64,000 nucleotides of DNA from Pirellulaceae bacterium. Its GTDB lineage: Bacteria > Planctomycetota > Planctomycetia > Pirellulales > Pirellulaceae. Under the pieces are notes generated by a model. It was not told the origin of the DNA. It made no database searches and saw nothing but the letters and a program-made list of their open reading frames with translations. The DNA lies in the NCBI GenBank assembly GCA_022448315.1, contig JAKVCA010000001.1:135573-199572 (forward strand). Reading direction: 5' to 3'. The stretch's first letter is position 1; each line of letters opens with the position of its first letter. Both the position numbers and the translations under genes were made by a program. Below are positions 1 through 10,884 of the stretch, piece after piece.

Positions 1-1168
1 ACACCCAAGATCGATTTGATTGTGCGGGATTTTTAAGGGTACTTACGAACGAAACACCATCGACATTGGATGGCGAGGGGTTCGCACCAGTGAGTTCGTG
101 AAAACTCGGAAGAAAATCGCTCATGTCTACGAGTGCATCCGTCTTTTGGCCTCCATGAATTGCTGCGGGCCACCGGACGATCATTGGGACGTGGGTACCG
201 CTGTCCGTCAGCTTTCCTTTACCACCCGGGATGAGAGTTCCTCTCCAATCGGATTGAACTGGAACCCGTTGGTATTGGCCATTTTCCGCGGTCAAAATCA
301 TCCGCTGGGGTGTTCCATTGTCACTGGTAAATACGACGACCGTGTTGTCTTCCAGTTGCAAGTCTTCAAGGGCTTGCATCAGTCGACCGATTTTTTGGTC
401 CATCGACTCGACCATTTCACGGTAATTCTCATAGCGACCCTTGGGTCCGTAAGGGACTGGATTTGCAAGATCGTCGGTCACGTCGTGACATAAGGCCATG
501 GAGTAAAATGCACAAAATGGATTCTTGCGATTTCGTTTCATGAAGTCGATCAAAAAATCCGTGTAAACATCGGGACCGTATTGATCACTCACGTCGTTTC
601 TCTGTTTTCCGTTTTCGTAAATCCACGGATCAAAATACCTCGCTCCTTCGTGCCATCCAAACAGGCAGTATTCGTCAAATCCCAAACGATAAGGGTGATC
701 AAGGTCATCTTTCAATAGCGTCAGTTGCCACTTACCAGCCACCGCGGTGGTGTATCCTCGATCCTGCAACAGACGCCCCAAAGAGACTTCTTCAGCGTCC
801 TTGGGGAAGGTTCCCCATCTTGGGTGACTCCAGCGAAACGGATACCGTCCGGTCATGAGCGTTAATCGGGTCGGATGACAGACGGCCATACTGTAGCAAT
901 GATCAAAACGCATACCTTGAGAGGCAAGACGATCCAAATGTGGTGTCTCGTAAGTTCTTCCTCCGTAACAACCGAGCGTTTCGACGCCCAAATCGTCAGC
1001 GAGAATTAGAAGCAGGTTAGGTTTTTCACTACCCCATGACGACGTCAACACAAAGCTAAACACGATACAACTCGTGACACTCAAGCAGGTGATTTGTCGT
1101 GTTGATATCCCCCGTCGTTGATTTGTGTTCCGGGACGACCGATTTCGTTTCTCGGTTTCAATCTTCAT
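1..1168 (-). CDS. Sulfatase (arylsulfatase family), C-terminus cut by window edge
   Basis: Reading the minus strand from an ATG at 1168 gives 389 residues running off the left edge. An N-terminal hydrophobic stretch (about residues 25-46) looks like a signal peptide. The sulfatase metal-site motif (NLLLILADDLG) follows, then the formylglycine motif CHPTR with Cys at residue 97, then GKW and a later TSDNG metal motif. Family knowledge: the cysteine is matured to formylglycine and the enzyme hydrolyses sulfate esters, in planctomycetes often on marine polysaccharides. The substrate cannot be read from sequence. It is divergent from the AGE-family epimerase gene at 1266. The family assignment is firm; the missing C-terminus limits subfamily assignment. 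Confidence 0.93.
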   Translation of the reverse strand, partial: MKIETEKRNRSSRNTNQRRGISTRQITCLSVTSCIVFSFVLTSSWGSEKPNLLLILADDLGVETLGCYGGRTYETPHLDRLASQGMRFDHCYSMAVCHPTRLTLMTGRYPFRWSHPRWGTFPKDAEEVSLGRLLQDRGYTTAVAGKWQLTLLKDDLDHPYRLGFDEYCLFGWHEGARYFDPWIYENGKQRNDVSDQYGPDVYTDFLIDFMKRNRKNPFCAFYSMALCHDVTDDLANPVPYGPKGRYENYREMVESMDQKIGRLMQALEDLQLEDNTVVVFTSDNGTPQRMILTAENGQYQRVPVQSDWRGTLIPGGKGKLTDSGTHVPMIVRWPAAIHGGQKTDALVDMSDFLPSFHELTGANPSPSNVDGVSFVSTLKNPAQSNRSWV

Positions 1169-1265
1169 TTCCAAGACTTTCTGCTTTCGAGATGTCCGTC
1201 AATCGGCGGGCAATTATAAATGAAAGAGGCGAACCCAACACTGCTCAGAACGACACAGAAATTCG

Positions 1266-2483
1266 ATGATCGATTTTGACGAATCAGAAATCAACCGCCT
1301 TCGAACATTGAAGGATGGCTACCGCGACCGCCTTCTGCATGACACCTTACCGTTTTGGCTCAGGTACGGTGTCGATCATCAACATGGTGGCATCATGACG
1401 TGCCTCGATCAGAATGGCGCGATTGTGGACACGGATAAGGGGGTGTGGCAACAAGCAAGGTTTGCGTGGCTTATGGGCGAGCTTTACAACCACGTTGAAC
1501 CACGTGGTGATTGGCTTGAACTCGCGGTAAACACGGCTGCTTTTATTTCATCCTGTGCCTTTGATCCTGACGACGGGAGAATGTGGTTTCAACTGACGCA
1601 GGACGGTCGTCCACTACGCAAGCGGCGATATGCGTTTTCTGAAAGTTTTGCAGCGATTGCCTACGGTGAGTTGGCAAAAGCCACCGGTGATGCATCCTAT
1701 CGAGAACAGGCCATTGATTGTTTTTCATCGTTCATCAAACAGATGTCATCGCCCCGGGATCCTGCACCGAAATGGACGGACGTCCGACCTACTCGTGGGC
1801 TTGGTTTCCCGATGATCACGCTTAACACGGCCCAAGAGCTTCGAGAGAGTATTGGCTGGAGTGATGCCAGTATATGGATTGATCAAAGTATTGAGACCAT
1901 TCGAAAGTACCATTTGAACACGGACTTACAGTGTGTCCTTGAAACGGTTTCACCCGAGGGAAAGTTGATTGATCATCTCGATGGCCGAGTTTTGAATCCT
2001 GGCCATGCCATCGAAGGTGCTTGGTTTATTCTCTGGGAAGCCCTTTATCGGCGTGACCGAGATCTTGTCGGGTTGGGTTGCCAGATGCTCGATTGGATGT
2101 GGCAGAAAGGGTGGGACGATGAATATGGTGGAATCCTTTATTTTGTCGATGCTCGTGGCGGACCTGTTTCTGAGTATTGGCATGATATGAAATTCTGGTG
2201 GCCCCAGAATGAGACCATCATTGCGACCTTGCTCGCATATATTCTCACCGGTGAATCCCGTTATCTTGAATGGCACACCAAGATTTATGACTGGGCTCAT
2301 CAACTGTTTCCTGACCCCAAGTCTGGCGAATGGTTTGGTTATCTGCACCGCGACGGGCGTTTAAGCACACCGGTGAAGGGAACCTTGTGGAAGGGTCCAT
2401 TCCATTTACCAAGAATGCAGCTCGTCTGCTGGAAACTGATCGAAAGATATGAGCGAAATGGGTTTCAGCCATTGATGACCTGA
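1266..2483 (+). CDS. N-acylglucosamine 2-epimerase (AGE) family protein
   Basis: 405 residues, the normal size for AGE, cellobiose 2-epimerase and related (alpha/alpha)6-barrel sugar epimerases/isomerases. Family-typical segments are visible in order: RYAFSESFAA, PGHAIEGAW, the KFWWPQNE block and the C-terminal KGPFHLPR block that supplies catalytic His and Arg residues. No signal peptide, so probably cytoplasmic. The substrate (GlcNAc, ManNAc, cellobiose or mannose) cannot be decided. The stop codon TGA is the first triplet of the second unit of an 8-bp tandem repeat (2473-2520), so the last codons are repeat-encoded. Confidence 0.88.
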   Translation: MIDFDESEINRLRTLKDGYRDRLLHDTLPFWLRYGVDHQHGGIMTCLDQNGAIVDTDKGVWQQARFAWLMGELYNHVEPRGDWLELAVNTAAFISSCAFDPDDGRMWFQLTQDGRPLRKRRYAFSESFAAIAYGELAKATGDASYREQAIDCFSSFIKQMSSPRDPAPKWTDVRPTRGLGFPMITLNTAQELRESIGWSDASIWIDQSIETIRKYHLNTDLQCVLETVSPEGKLIDHLDGRVLNPGHAIEGAWFILWEALYRRDRDLVGLGCQMLDWMWQKGWDDEYGGILYFVDARGGPVSEYWHDMKFWWPQNETIIATLLAYILTGESRYLEWHTKIYDWAHQLFPDPKSGEWFGYLHRDGRLSTPVKGTLWKGPFHLPRMQLVCWKLIERYERNGFQPLMT

Positions 2484-2520
2484 TGACCTGATGACCTGAT
2501 GACCTGATGACCTGATGACC
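2473..2520 (+). repeat. Six perfect tandem copies of TGATGACC
   Basis: Direct reading: TGATGACC starts at 2473, 2481, 2489, 2497, 2505 and 2513 without a mismatch. The array begins inside the last codons of the AGE-family gene and supplies its stop codon, then continues as 3' untranslated sequence. An 8-bp unit is typical of slipped-strand microsatellite expansion. Confidence 0.98.
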
Positions 2521-2579
2521 AAAGCCCTTCGCTCATCAAGGTGATTCAACTCCGCGACATTTCTTCTCTTGGGGTTGAT

Positions 2580-4259
2580 CTACTTAGACGAATTGGTGTG
2601 GGGTGCTATCTCTTGCCAGTTTTCAATTTTCAAGATTGGCAATGCGAATTGAGTTTGCCTGGACTCCTCGATCGTATCCAAAGCGCGAAAGACTTCCCAA
2701 GAGAGTTTTTTGTCTTTGGGCCAAGTAATCGAACCGGGTTCGACCGTCCATAAACCTAAATTAAGTCCGCCTTCCCGTTCATGATCAATCCATCGGTGGT
2801 AATGAAATGCCTGAATGGAATCGAGCGGCTTGATCTTCTTCCAGGCGTACGCGAGCGCTGCCGCCTGCATTTGTTGGGACGCTAAAGAATCATCTGACGA
2901 ATGAAAACCCTGCTCAGACAGCAGGATGGTACGTAATTTCTTCCCGAGATAGAGGTAGTTGTCCTGTTTCATCCAACGGTCGAGAACGTGGATATTCTTG
3001 AATGTGATTTGGGCGGTTTCGAAGTGATCGTCGGATTTACGGTCGAGCCAAGTTCGAGGGTTGAACAGATTTTCAGGGTACGGATGAAACGCAACACCCC
3101 ATTCAAAATCTCCGTGGTGCTCGGAATCAAGTGCTAAGAGTTCCATCAATCGCCGGCTGCGATAAAAACGCCTTGGATTCGGCCGATGCGATTCATTCCA
3201 ATGGTGGGTTAAGGTGATGAAAACCTGAGCATGGGGATCATAACTTCGCACACTGAAGTAAGCGATCCGAAGTGATCTTGTGTATTGTTCCATAAACTCA
3301 ACATCGGTTTTTTCACCTGCGTTGGTCCAAACCCAGGCGGCATCAACTTCGTTGTGAATAATCCAGTGGGTGATGCGACCATTCGGAAAATCGATGGGTC
3401 CATACCTTTCAGCTAAGAACCTCATGCAACCGCTGTAGTATTGAACCCCTTCAGGGGTGACGACGTTCGCGAGTGTATAGTGGCCATCGATCGCATCAGG
3501 GTGAACCAGAACCTCACCCAGGGTATGATCTCGCGTCGTCCGGGGAATCAAAATGATGGCCGACACCACCATTTGGTTCTGATGGGCGAACTTCAACAAT
3601 CGATCCAACTGTCGGATGTAGGTGGGATTGAAATAGAACTCCTTACCACCGTACTGACGCGTGATATTGCCCTCTCTTTCTGTACGCAATAACGAATTCA
3701 GCGTGATATTGACAGTAAGGTGTCCCACACCCAATTCAACAAGGTCGTCAAAAAGTCGAGGGTCTGGGTGAATGCCACCCAGCCCTTTGACCGTTTTTGC
3801 TTTAGCGGGTTCAAGGTTTTGATGAACCGCAGCATTTGAGACTTCGGATGCCCACAGCAACCTGGTCAACTTTTTGAGGGGTTGCGAATGACCACTGGTT
3901 AGGAAAAAACGAGACAAGATCCGGTCCCGGTCGTCTGACCAGCGCGGAAAACTCATTCGGAAAAACCCCGTCTCATCCAGTTCAACTTGCTGAATGATTT
4001 GCGCGTTGGCGAGATCATTCTTTGAGTGGTGCGGTGCAAGTTCTGCCAGAAATCGCGGTCTTTTCGATTCGATATCGCATCGACCTTCAATCGTGACTGT
4101 TGATCGATTCACAGAAATTTTTTCGATGCTTGAGTGAGACCGATTGTCTTCGGCCATTGCTCTAGTCGAAAGCCTCGGCAATTCGTCCATGATGAATATC
4201 AGGGATACCCACAGAAAGGGCATGATTCCGTATGTTTTCATCAACCCACTCAACATCAT
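2580..4259 (-). CDS. DUF5722-family protein, probable TIM-barrel glycoside hydrolase-like enzyme
   Basis: 559 residues from the ATG at 4259, which has AAGGA 7 bases upstream; a GTG at 4322 would add 21 residues. An N-terminal hydrophobic segment (about residues 10-27 of this start) indicates export or membrane anchoring. The body resembles the DUF5722 family: an N-terminal beta-rich part, then a barrel-like region with IIHNEVD (Glu304) at the end of one predicted strand and LLSEQGF (Glu449) at the end of another, the spacing expected of acid/base and nucleophile glutamates of clan GH-A. No reaction is established for the family as far as I know. With the adjacent sulfatase and epimerase it suggests polysaccharide processing. 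Confidence 0.75.
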   Translation of the reverse strand: MMLSGLMKTYGIMPFLWVSLIFIMDELPRLSTRAMAEDNRSHSSIEKISVNRSTVTIEGRCDIESKRPRFLAELAPHHSKNDLANAQIIQQVELDETGFFRMSFPRWSDDRDRILSRFFLTSGHSQPLKKLTRLLWASEVSNAAVHQNLEPAKAKTVKGLGGIHPDPRLFDDLVELGVGHLTVNITLNSLLRTEREGNITRQYGGKEFYFNPTYIRQLDRLLKFAHQNQMVVSAIILIPRTTRDHTLGEVLVHPDAIDGHYTLANVVTPEGVQYYSGCMRFLAERYGPIDFPNGRITHWIIHNEVDAAWVWTNAGEKTDVEFMEQYTRSLRIAYFSVRSYDPHAQVFITLTHHWNESHRPNPRRFYRSRRLMELLALDSEHHGDFEWGVAFHPYPENLFNPRTWLDRKSDDHFETAQITFKNIHVLDRWMKQDNYLYLGKKLRTILLSEQGFHSSDDSLASQQMQAAALAYAWKKIKPLDSIQAFHYHRWIDHEREGGLNLGLWTVEPGSITWPKDKKLSWEVFRALDTIEESRQTQFALPILKIENWQEIAPHTNSSK

Positions 4260-4363
4260 GTTGTTGTCCTTGCCAAATATCCCGTGAAGAATTCGCGACT
4301 CCTGTCGCTTTCTATACCCCACTGATTCACGAATATTGGCCCATTATTAATTCGCTAGGTTGT

Positions 4364-4372
4364 TGCTATGAT
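4364..4372 (+). promoter_or_regulatory. Possible extended -10 promoter for the ABC exporter
   Basis: TGCTATGAT at 4364-4372 matches an extended -10 (TGn plus TATGAT). The -35 position (4344-4349, TTATTA) is weak, as often with extended -10 promoters. It lies about 100 bases before the ATG at 4471. Tentative. Confidence 0.3.
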
Positions 4373-4470
4373 CCACTAGGTGATCATGATCCCGCAAAGA
4401 GTCATCTGATCGCCATCTCCGTGATGTCTTCCATCACGTCTTTACCTTGTATCGAGGCAATTCAGTACAG

Positions 4471-6375
4471 ATGACCGAAAGGCACGTTTCAAGCCGCCGC
4501 AGATTTGACGAAAACAAAATCAAGCTTAACGAGCAAATATCGGCTCAGTTTCATCAGGCAAGCAAATTGCGTGAGCGATCATCTTGGACACTGATCAAGA
4601 GTTTTTTCGGTCTTTTGAGATTCCATCGCCGTTCCGTTGTGTTTTCGTTGGTCACCCTGACTTTTGCAACATGCCTGGCTTTGGTTCCGCCGGCATCAAC
4701 CAAGTTCATTATTGATAATGTCATCGGTGATCAACCTCTGCCATCCTGGTTTCCGAAATTCGTGCCGACCGATCCTTGGAAGTTGCTGCTGTTGATTACT
4801 TTGACCGTTTTGGGCGTATCGTTCCTAAAAACGTTGCTCCATATCTCGAGTCGTTGGCACGCCACTCGAATCACAAAACTCATCCAGATGTCCATGCGGA
4901 AACGTGTTTTCGCTCATGCCATTCGCCTGCCCTTGCACCGAGTTCAAGAAATTAAATCCGGTGGCGCCGCCAGTATTTTACGCCAAGATGCGGGAAGTGT
5001 TGGAGATCTCGTATTCGGAATGATTTACAACCCCTGGCGAGCCTTGATTCAGTTATTAGGTAGCCTAACGATTCTTGCATGGGTCGACTGGCGTCTTTTG
5101 TTGGGTGCAATAGGGATTGTCCCTATTGTCTACGTGACTCATCGGACATGGATTAGTCGCATACGGCCCCAACATCGACGTGTGCGAGCTCAACGGGAAG
5201 AAGTCGATGCACTGGCAACCGAGTCATTTGGGGGTATGAGGGTGGTTCGGGCGTTCAGTCGCCAAAGGTCAGAAACTCGACGCATCATGCGTGGCAACCA
5301 TGTTATGGGCCGCTTGGAACTACTCGCATGGTGGTGGACGCGGGGGATTGAAATCGTCTGGGAAACCATCATTCCCGTAGCAAGTGCCGGTTTGATGATA
5401 TACGGCGGCTGGCAAGTCATCGAAAGTGAATTGACGCTCGGCGACCTCATGATGTTTCTTGTTTATCTTTTGATGCTCCTCGAACCCCTCGCCGTTCTCG
5501 CTTCCAGTGCTGCGACATTCCAAAACAGCTTGAGTGGTCTCGATCGGGTGCTTGATCTGCTGGATGAACCACTGGAAATGGCAAGCGATTCACCGCTGCG
5601 TAAAATCGACAAATCGCTGGTTCAAGGCGGTTTGTCCTTTGACGAAGTCGGCTTCCATTACCATGGCAGCGAAATTGAAGCATTGAAAAGTATCTCCATC
5701 GATATCCAGCCCGGAGAGACACTCGCGCTTGTTGGCCCCAGTGGCGCGGGCAAAACAACATTCTGTAATCTCGTCGCCCGATTTTATGATCCGACTCAAG
5801 GTGCGATTTATCTAGATGGTACCGATCTGAGAGAGTATGACGTCGAAAGCTATCGACAGCTCATCGGAATTGTCGAGCAGGATGTCTTCCTGTTTGATGG
5901 GACTGTTGCTGACAATATTGGTTATGGTGATCTCGCTGCACCTTTACATCAGGTACAGGCTGCGGCGGTTATCGCCAATGCGGACGAGTTCATTCAGAAG
6001 TTGCCACAAGGGTACGATACGCTTATTGGCGAACGGGGCGTCAAATTAAGTGGTGGTCAGCGGCAACGATTAGCCATCGCGCGTGCTGTGCTCGCTGACC
6101 CAAAAATCTTGATTCTGGACGAAGCGACCAGCAACCTTGATAGTGAAAGTGAACGCCTCATCCAGAAAAGTCTTGTGGAACTCATGAAGTCCAGGACCAA
6201 TTTCGTGATTGCTCATCGTCTCAGCACGATCCGGCATGCGGATCGCATCATCGTCATTGACGATGGGCAGATAGCAGAGCAGGGGAGTCATACCGACTTG
6301 ATGAAGTTGGGAGGTCACTATTTCGAAATGGCCCAACTGCAGTCGAGTCACGCTACGCTTGATGCTGCTGACTGA
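4471..6375 (+). CDS. ABC transporter, fused permease/ATPase (MsbA-like exporter)
   Basis: 634 residues from the ATG at 4471; a TTG at 4447 is the only upstream alternative. It is a half-transporter with an N-terminal six-helix membrane domain (about residues 40-320) and a C-terminal nucleotide-binding domain. The ATPase motifs are all present: Walker A GPSGAGKTT near residue 422, signature LSGGQRQR near 527, Walker B ILILDEAT near 547 and the switch histidine in IAHRLST near 581. Such proteins homodimerise in the inner membrane and export lipids, peptides or drugs. The substrate is not determinable. It diverges from the DUF5722 gene and converges on gyrB. Confidence 0.93.
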   Translation: MTERHVSSRRRFDENKIKLNEQISAQFHQASKLRERSSWTLIKSFFGLLRFHRRSVVFSLVTLTFATCLALVPPASTKFIIDNVIGDQPLPSWFPKFVPTDPWKLLLLITLTVLGVSFLKTLLHISSRWHATRITKLIQMSMRKRVFAHAIRLPLHRVQEIKSGGAASILRQDAGSVGDLVFGMIYNPWRALIQLLGSLTILAWVDWRLLLGAIGIVPIVYVTHRTWISRIRPQHRRVRAQREEVDALATESFGGMRVVRAFSRQRSETRRIMRGNHVMGRLELLAWWWTRGIEIVWETIIPVASAGLMIYGGWQVIESELTLGDLMMFLVYLLMLLEPLAVLASSAATFQNSLSGLDRVLDLLDEPLEMASDSPLRKIDKSLVQGGLSFDEVGFHYHGSEIEALKSISIDIQPGETLALVGPSGAGKTTFCNLVARFYDPTQGAIYLDGTDLREYDVESYRQLIGIVEQDVFLFDGTVADNIGYGDLAAPLHQVQAAAVIANADEFIQKLPQGYDTLIGERGVKLSGGQRQRLAIARAVLADPKILILDEATSNLDSESERLIQKSLVELMKSRTNFVIAHRLSTIRHADRIIVIDDGQIAEQGSHTDLMKLGGHYFEMAQLQSSHATLDAAD

Positions 6376-6444
6376 CCTAACTCCGTATCCACTTTAAACC
6401 CATCTAACGTTTGAGAAGAATTCAAGCTGGGCTAACTCGCGAAG

Positions 6445-9012
<2,568 letters not shown>

Positions 9013-9381
9013 CTAATCGACCGCGCCGAGTCTGAATTTCAGGTCTTGAATTGCTTTTCCCAACGACTCTTTTTGCAATCGAGCGAGAATATTGGACTTG
9101 TCGAAAGTCAACTCTGACAGAACCAGAGAATTCGCGACATAGACTTCCATGGTCCCCCTCAACAGGCGTCCACAGCGGCTATGTCTCGCGATATGATCTC
9201 CGACCACCTGGTTCCATAATGCTTGTATTTGATCTCGCTCTTCGACTTGAGCGTAGCCTTTCCGAGCAAGTAACCGATTGACTATTGATCGTGCCGTTTT
9301 CGAACGAGGAACACGAAACTTTTTCAGTTTCATATCATCGACCAGGTGATCGAAATCTTGTTCATCGTAGGAATCAAGCAT
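9013..9381 (-). CDS. dciA: DUF721/DciA-family protein, probable replicative helicase loader
   Basis: 122 residues with the DUF721 pattern: a basic N-terminal region followed by a compact domain starting near residue 48 (IQALWNQVVGDHIARHSR) and a strand/helix stretch with MEVYVANSLVLSEL. DciA proteins assist loading of the DnaB helicase in bacteria lacking DnaC. It lies between dnaN and gyrB, the place recF often occupies in other bacteria, which supports a replication role. Confidence 0.8.
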   Translation of the reverse strand: MLDSYDEQDFDHLVDDMKLKKFRVPRSKTARSIVNRLLARKGYAQVEERDQIQALWNQVVGDHIARHSRCGRLLRGTMEVYVANSLVLSELTFDKSNILARLQKESLGKAIQDLKFRLGAVD

Positions 9382-9407
9382 GAGCTATCACACGAGAATA
9401 AAGTTCA

Positions 9408-10526
9408 TCAACGACGATCGCGAGCCAGGGGCATAATGACATATCCATAGCTTTCCGAAGTTGTACAGAGAGCCGCACGATCTGCGTTCTCAATCTCCAT
9501 GGAGAAAGTTCCCATGGCATCGAGAACCCGAAGAAAATCAATGATGAATCGATAATCTAAAGTAATCTGCAGATTGGGACCGTCATAATTGACCGGCAGT
9601 TCGACACGTGATTCCCCAATATTGGCACAGGACAATCCCAAAACGAGCGTTCCATTCGTGAACTCAAAATCGATCCCGCGACTATCTGCATCGGCAACCA
9701 CAACGGCTTGCCGAATGGCGGAATGGAGGTCTCCGACGGGTAAATCGATCTGTGCGGCATCCGGTCGATTGGTTGGAAAAACATCACGCCACTTCGGAAA
9801 ACGACCCTCCACGAGGCGAGAATAAATGACGGTCCCACCATTTTTGACCAGAATGTCGTTGGCTCGAGCAGCGAGCATAACTTCAGAGTCATCATCGGGA
9901 AGTGATTTCTCAATGAGTTGCATCGACGCGGTCGGCACAATCGTCATGCTTTCAATATTGACCTCACCGACCTCTTCCGATGCTCCTTGCATCTTCGCAA
10001 GTCGCCGTCCGTCGGTTGCGACCGCGGTCATGCTTTGCTCCTCGAATTCAAGCAGGACACCTCCGAGGGCGAAACGACTGCTCTCATTGTCAGTTGCAAA
10101 CACGGTCCGATGAATAATCTGTTTAAGAACGCTGGATTTGACCTGAATGTAGGATTCTTCTTCGAAAGTTGCGACGGGTGGAAACTCATCGGGGTTACGA
10201 GCTTGGAGCGTCACCTGACTCTGATTTCCCTTCAGAACGATTTTCTCCGAACTGACGTCGATACTCAGAGTTTGATCACGAGATTCTCTTAGAAAAGGAG
10301 AAAGACGTGATACGGGTAATAACGCAACGCCTGGTTGGTGGACGGTAACATCGGGAACTTCGAGTCGCATCCCAATGTCCATATTGGTTGCAAGTAAAGT
10401 TGTTCCGGATTGGGTCACTTCAATCTTTACCGTTTCCAGAACGGGTTTGGGGCTCCGTGTGGGAGCAACGCTTCCGGCGATGGAAAAGACATTTAGAAAT
10501 GACTCGCGTTGAATTTCAATTTTCAC
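9408..10526 (-). CDS. dnaN: DNA polymerase III beta subunit (sliding clamp)
   Basis: 372 residues beginning at a GTG, with the three repeated beta-clamp domains expected for the family. Recognisable blocks include TDGRRLA near residue 173 and the C-terminal YVIMPLA motif that forms the partner-binding pocket. The clamp encircles DNA and tethers polymerase III and other factors. It is 26 bases upstream of dciA and 358 bases downstream of the dnaA-like gene. Confidence 0.98.
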   Translation of the reverse strand: MKIEIQRESFLNVFSIAGSVAPTRSPKPVLETVKIEVTQSGTTLLATNMDIGMRLEVPDVTVHQPGVALLPVSRLSPFLRESRDQTLSIDVSSEKIVLKGNQSQVTLQARNPDEFPPVATFEEESYIQVKSSVLKQIIHRTVFATDNESSRFALGGVLLEFEEQSMTAVATDGRRLAKMQGASEEVGEVNIESMTIVPTASMQLIEKSLPDDDSEVMLAARANDILVKNGGTVIYSRLVEGRFPKWRDVFPTNRPDAAQIDLPVGDLHSAIRQAVVVADADSRGIDFEFTNGTLVLGLSCANIGESRVELPVNYDGPNLQITLDYRFIIDFLRVLDAMGTFSMEIENADRAALCTTSESYGYVIMPLARDRR

Positions 10527-10884
10527 GAAATGATCCTTGCTTTCGAGGTCGCAAATCCGATTGCGATTGAGTGTTTAACTTTGGCCAGGGTCCTTGGCGT
10601 TTTGATTGTCAAGTTAAATGATCTATCTAGAAGATATTTAAGTAAGTATCAGTAATAGCAAGCATCTTACGCCCGGAGACTGGAACTGAAAGAGATAGCA
10701 CAGAAACCTCTATTTCTTGGTTGTTCTCACGATTCAAGGGTCTGGATAAGTTGTCATTAAACCGGTGGTATTCATGTTGGGGACCTGTTGCCGGATCGAC
10801 GGGTTTGTTGTTTTTCAGGAAAAGTTCAATTCCGGGTTCAGTTGCAGCAACAATATCCAACAATGGATTGACATATTTTCCAGA
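10527..10884. other. dnaA-dnaN intergenic region, candidate replication origin element
   Basis: 358 bases without a convincing gene between the dnaA-like gene and dnaN, a common place for a bacterial origin. An AT-rich stretch lies at about 10608-10655. The best DnaA-box match is at 10741-10749 (tctggataa, one mismatch to TGTGGATAA); TTTTCCAGA at about 10877 has two mismatches to TTATCCACA. One near-box is weak evidence. A 78-codon reading frame on the minus strand (10627-10863) begins with TTG and resembles nothing I recognise. Confidence 0.35.

Noticed and set aside
20-493. Open frame of 157 codons on the plus strand
   Set aside because: It is antisense to the clear sulfatase coding sequence, which shows the CHPTR and metal motifs on the minus strand.
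10627-10863. 78-codon minus-strand frame between the dnaA-like gene and dnaN
   Set aside because: TTG start without a suitably placed ribosome site, no recognisable family; kept only as part of the origin-like region.
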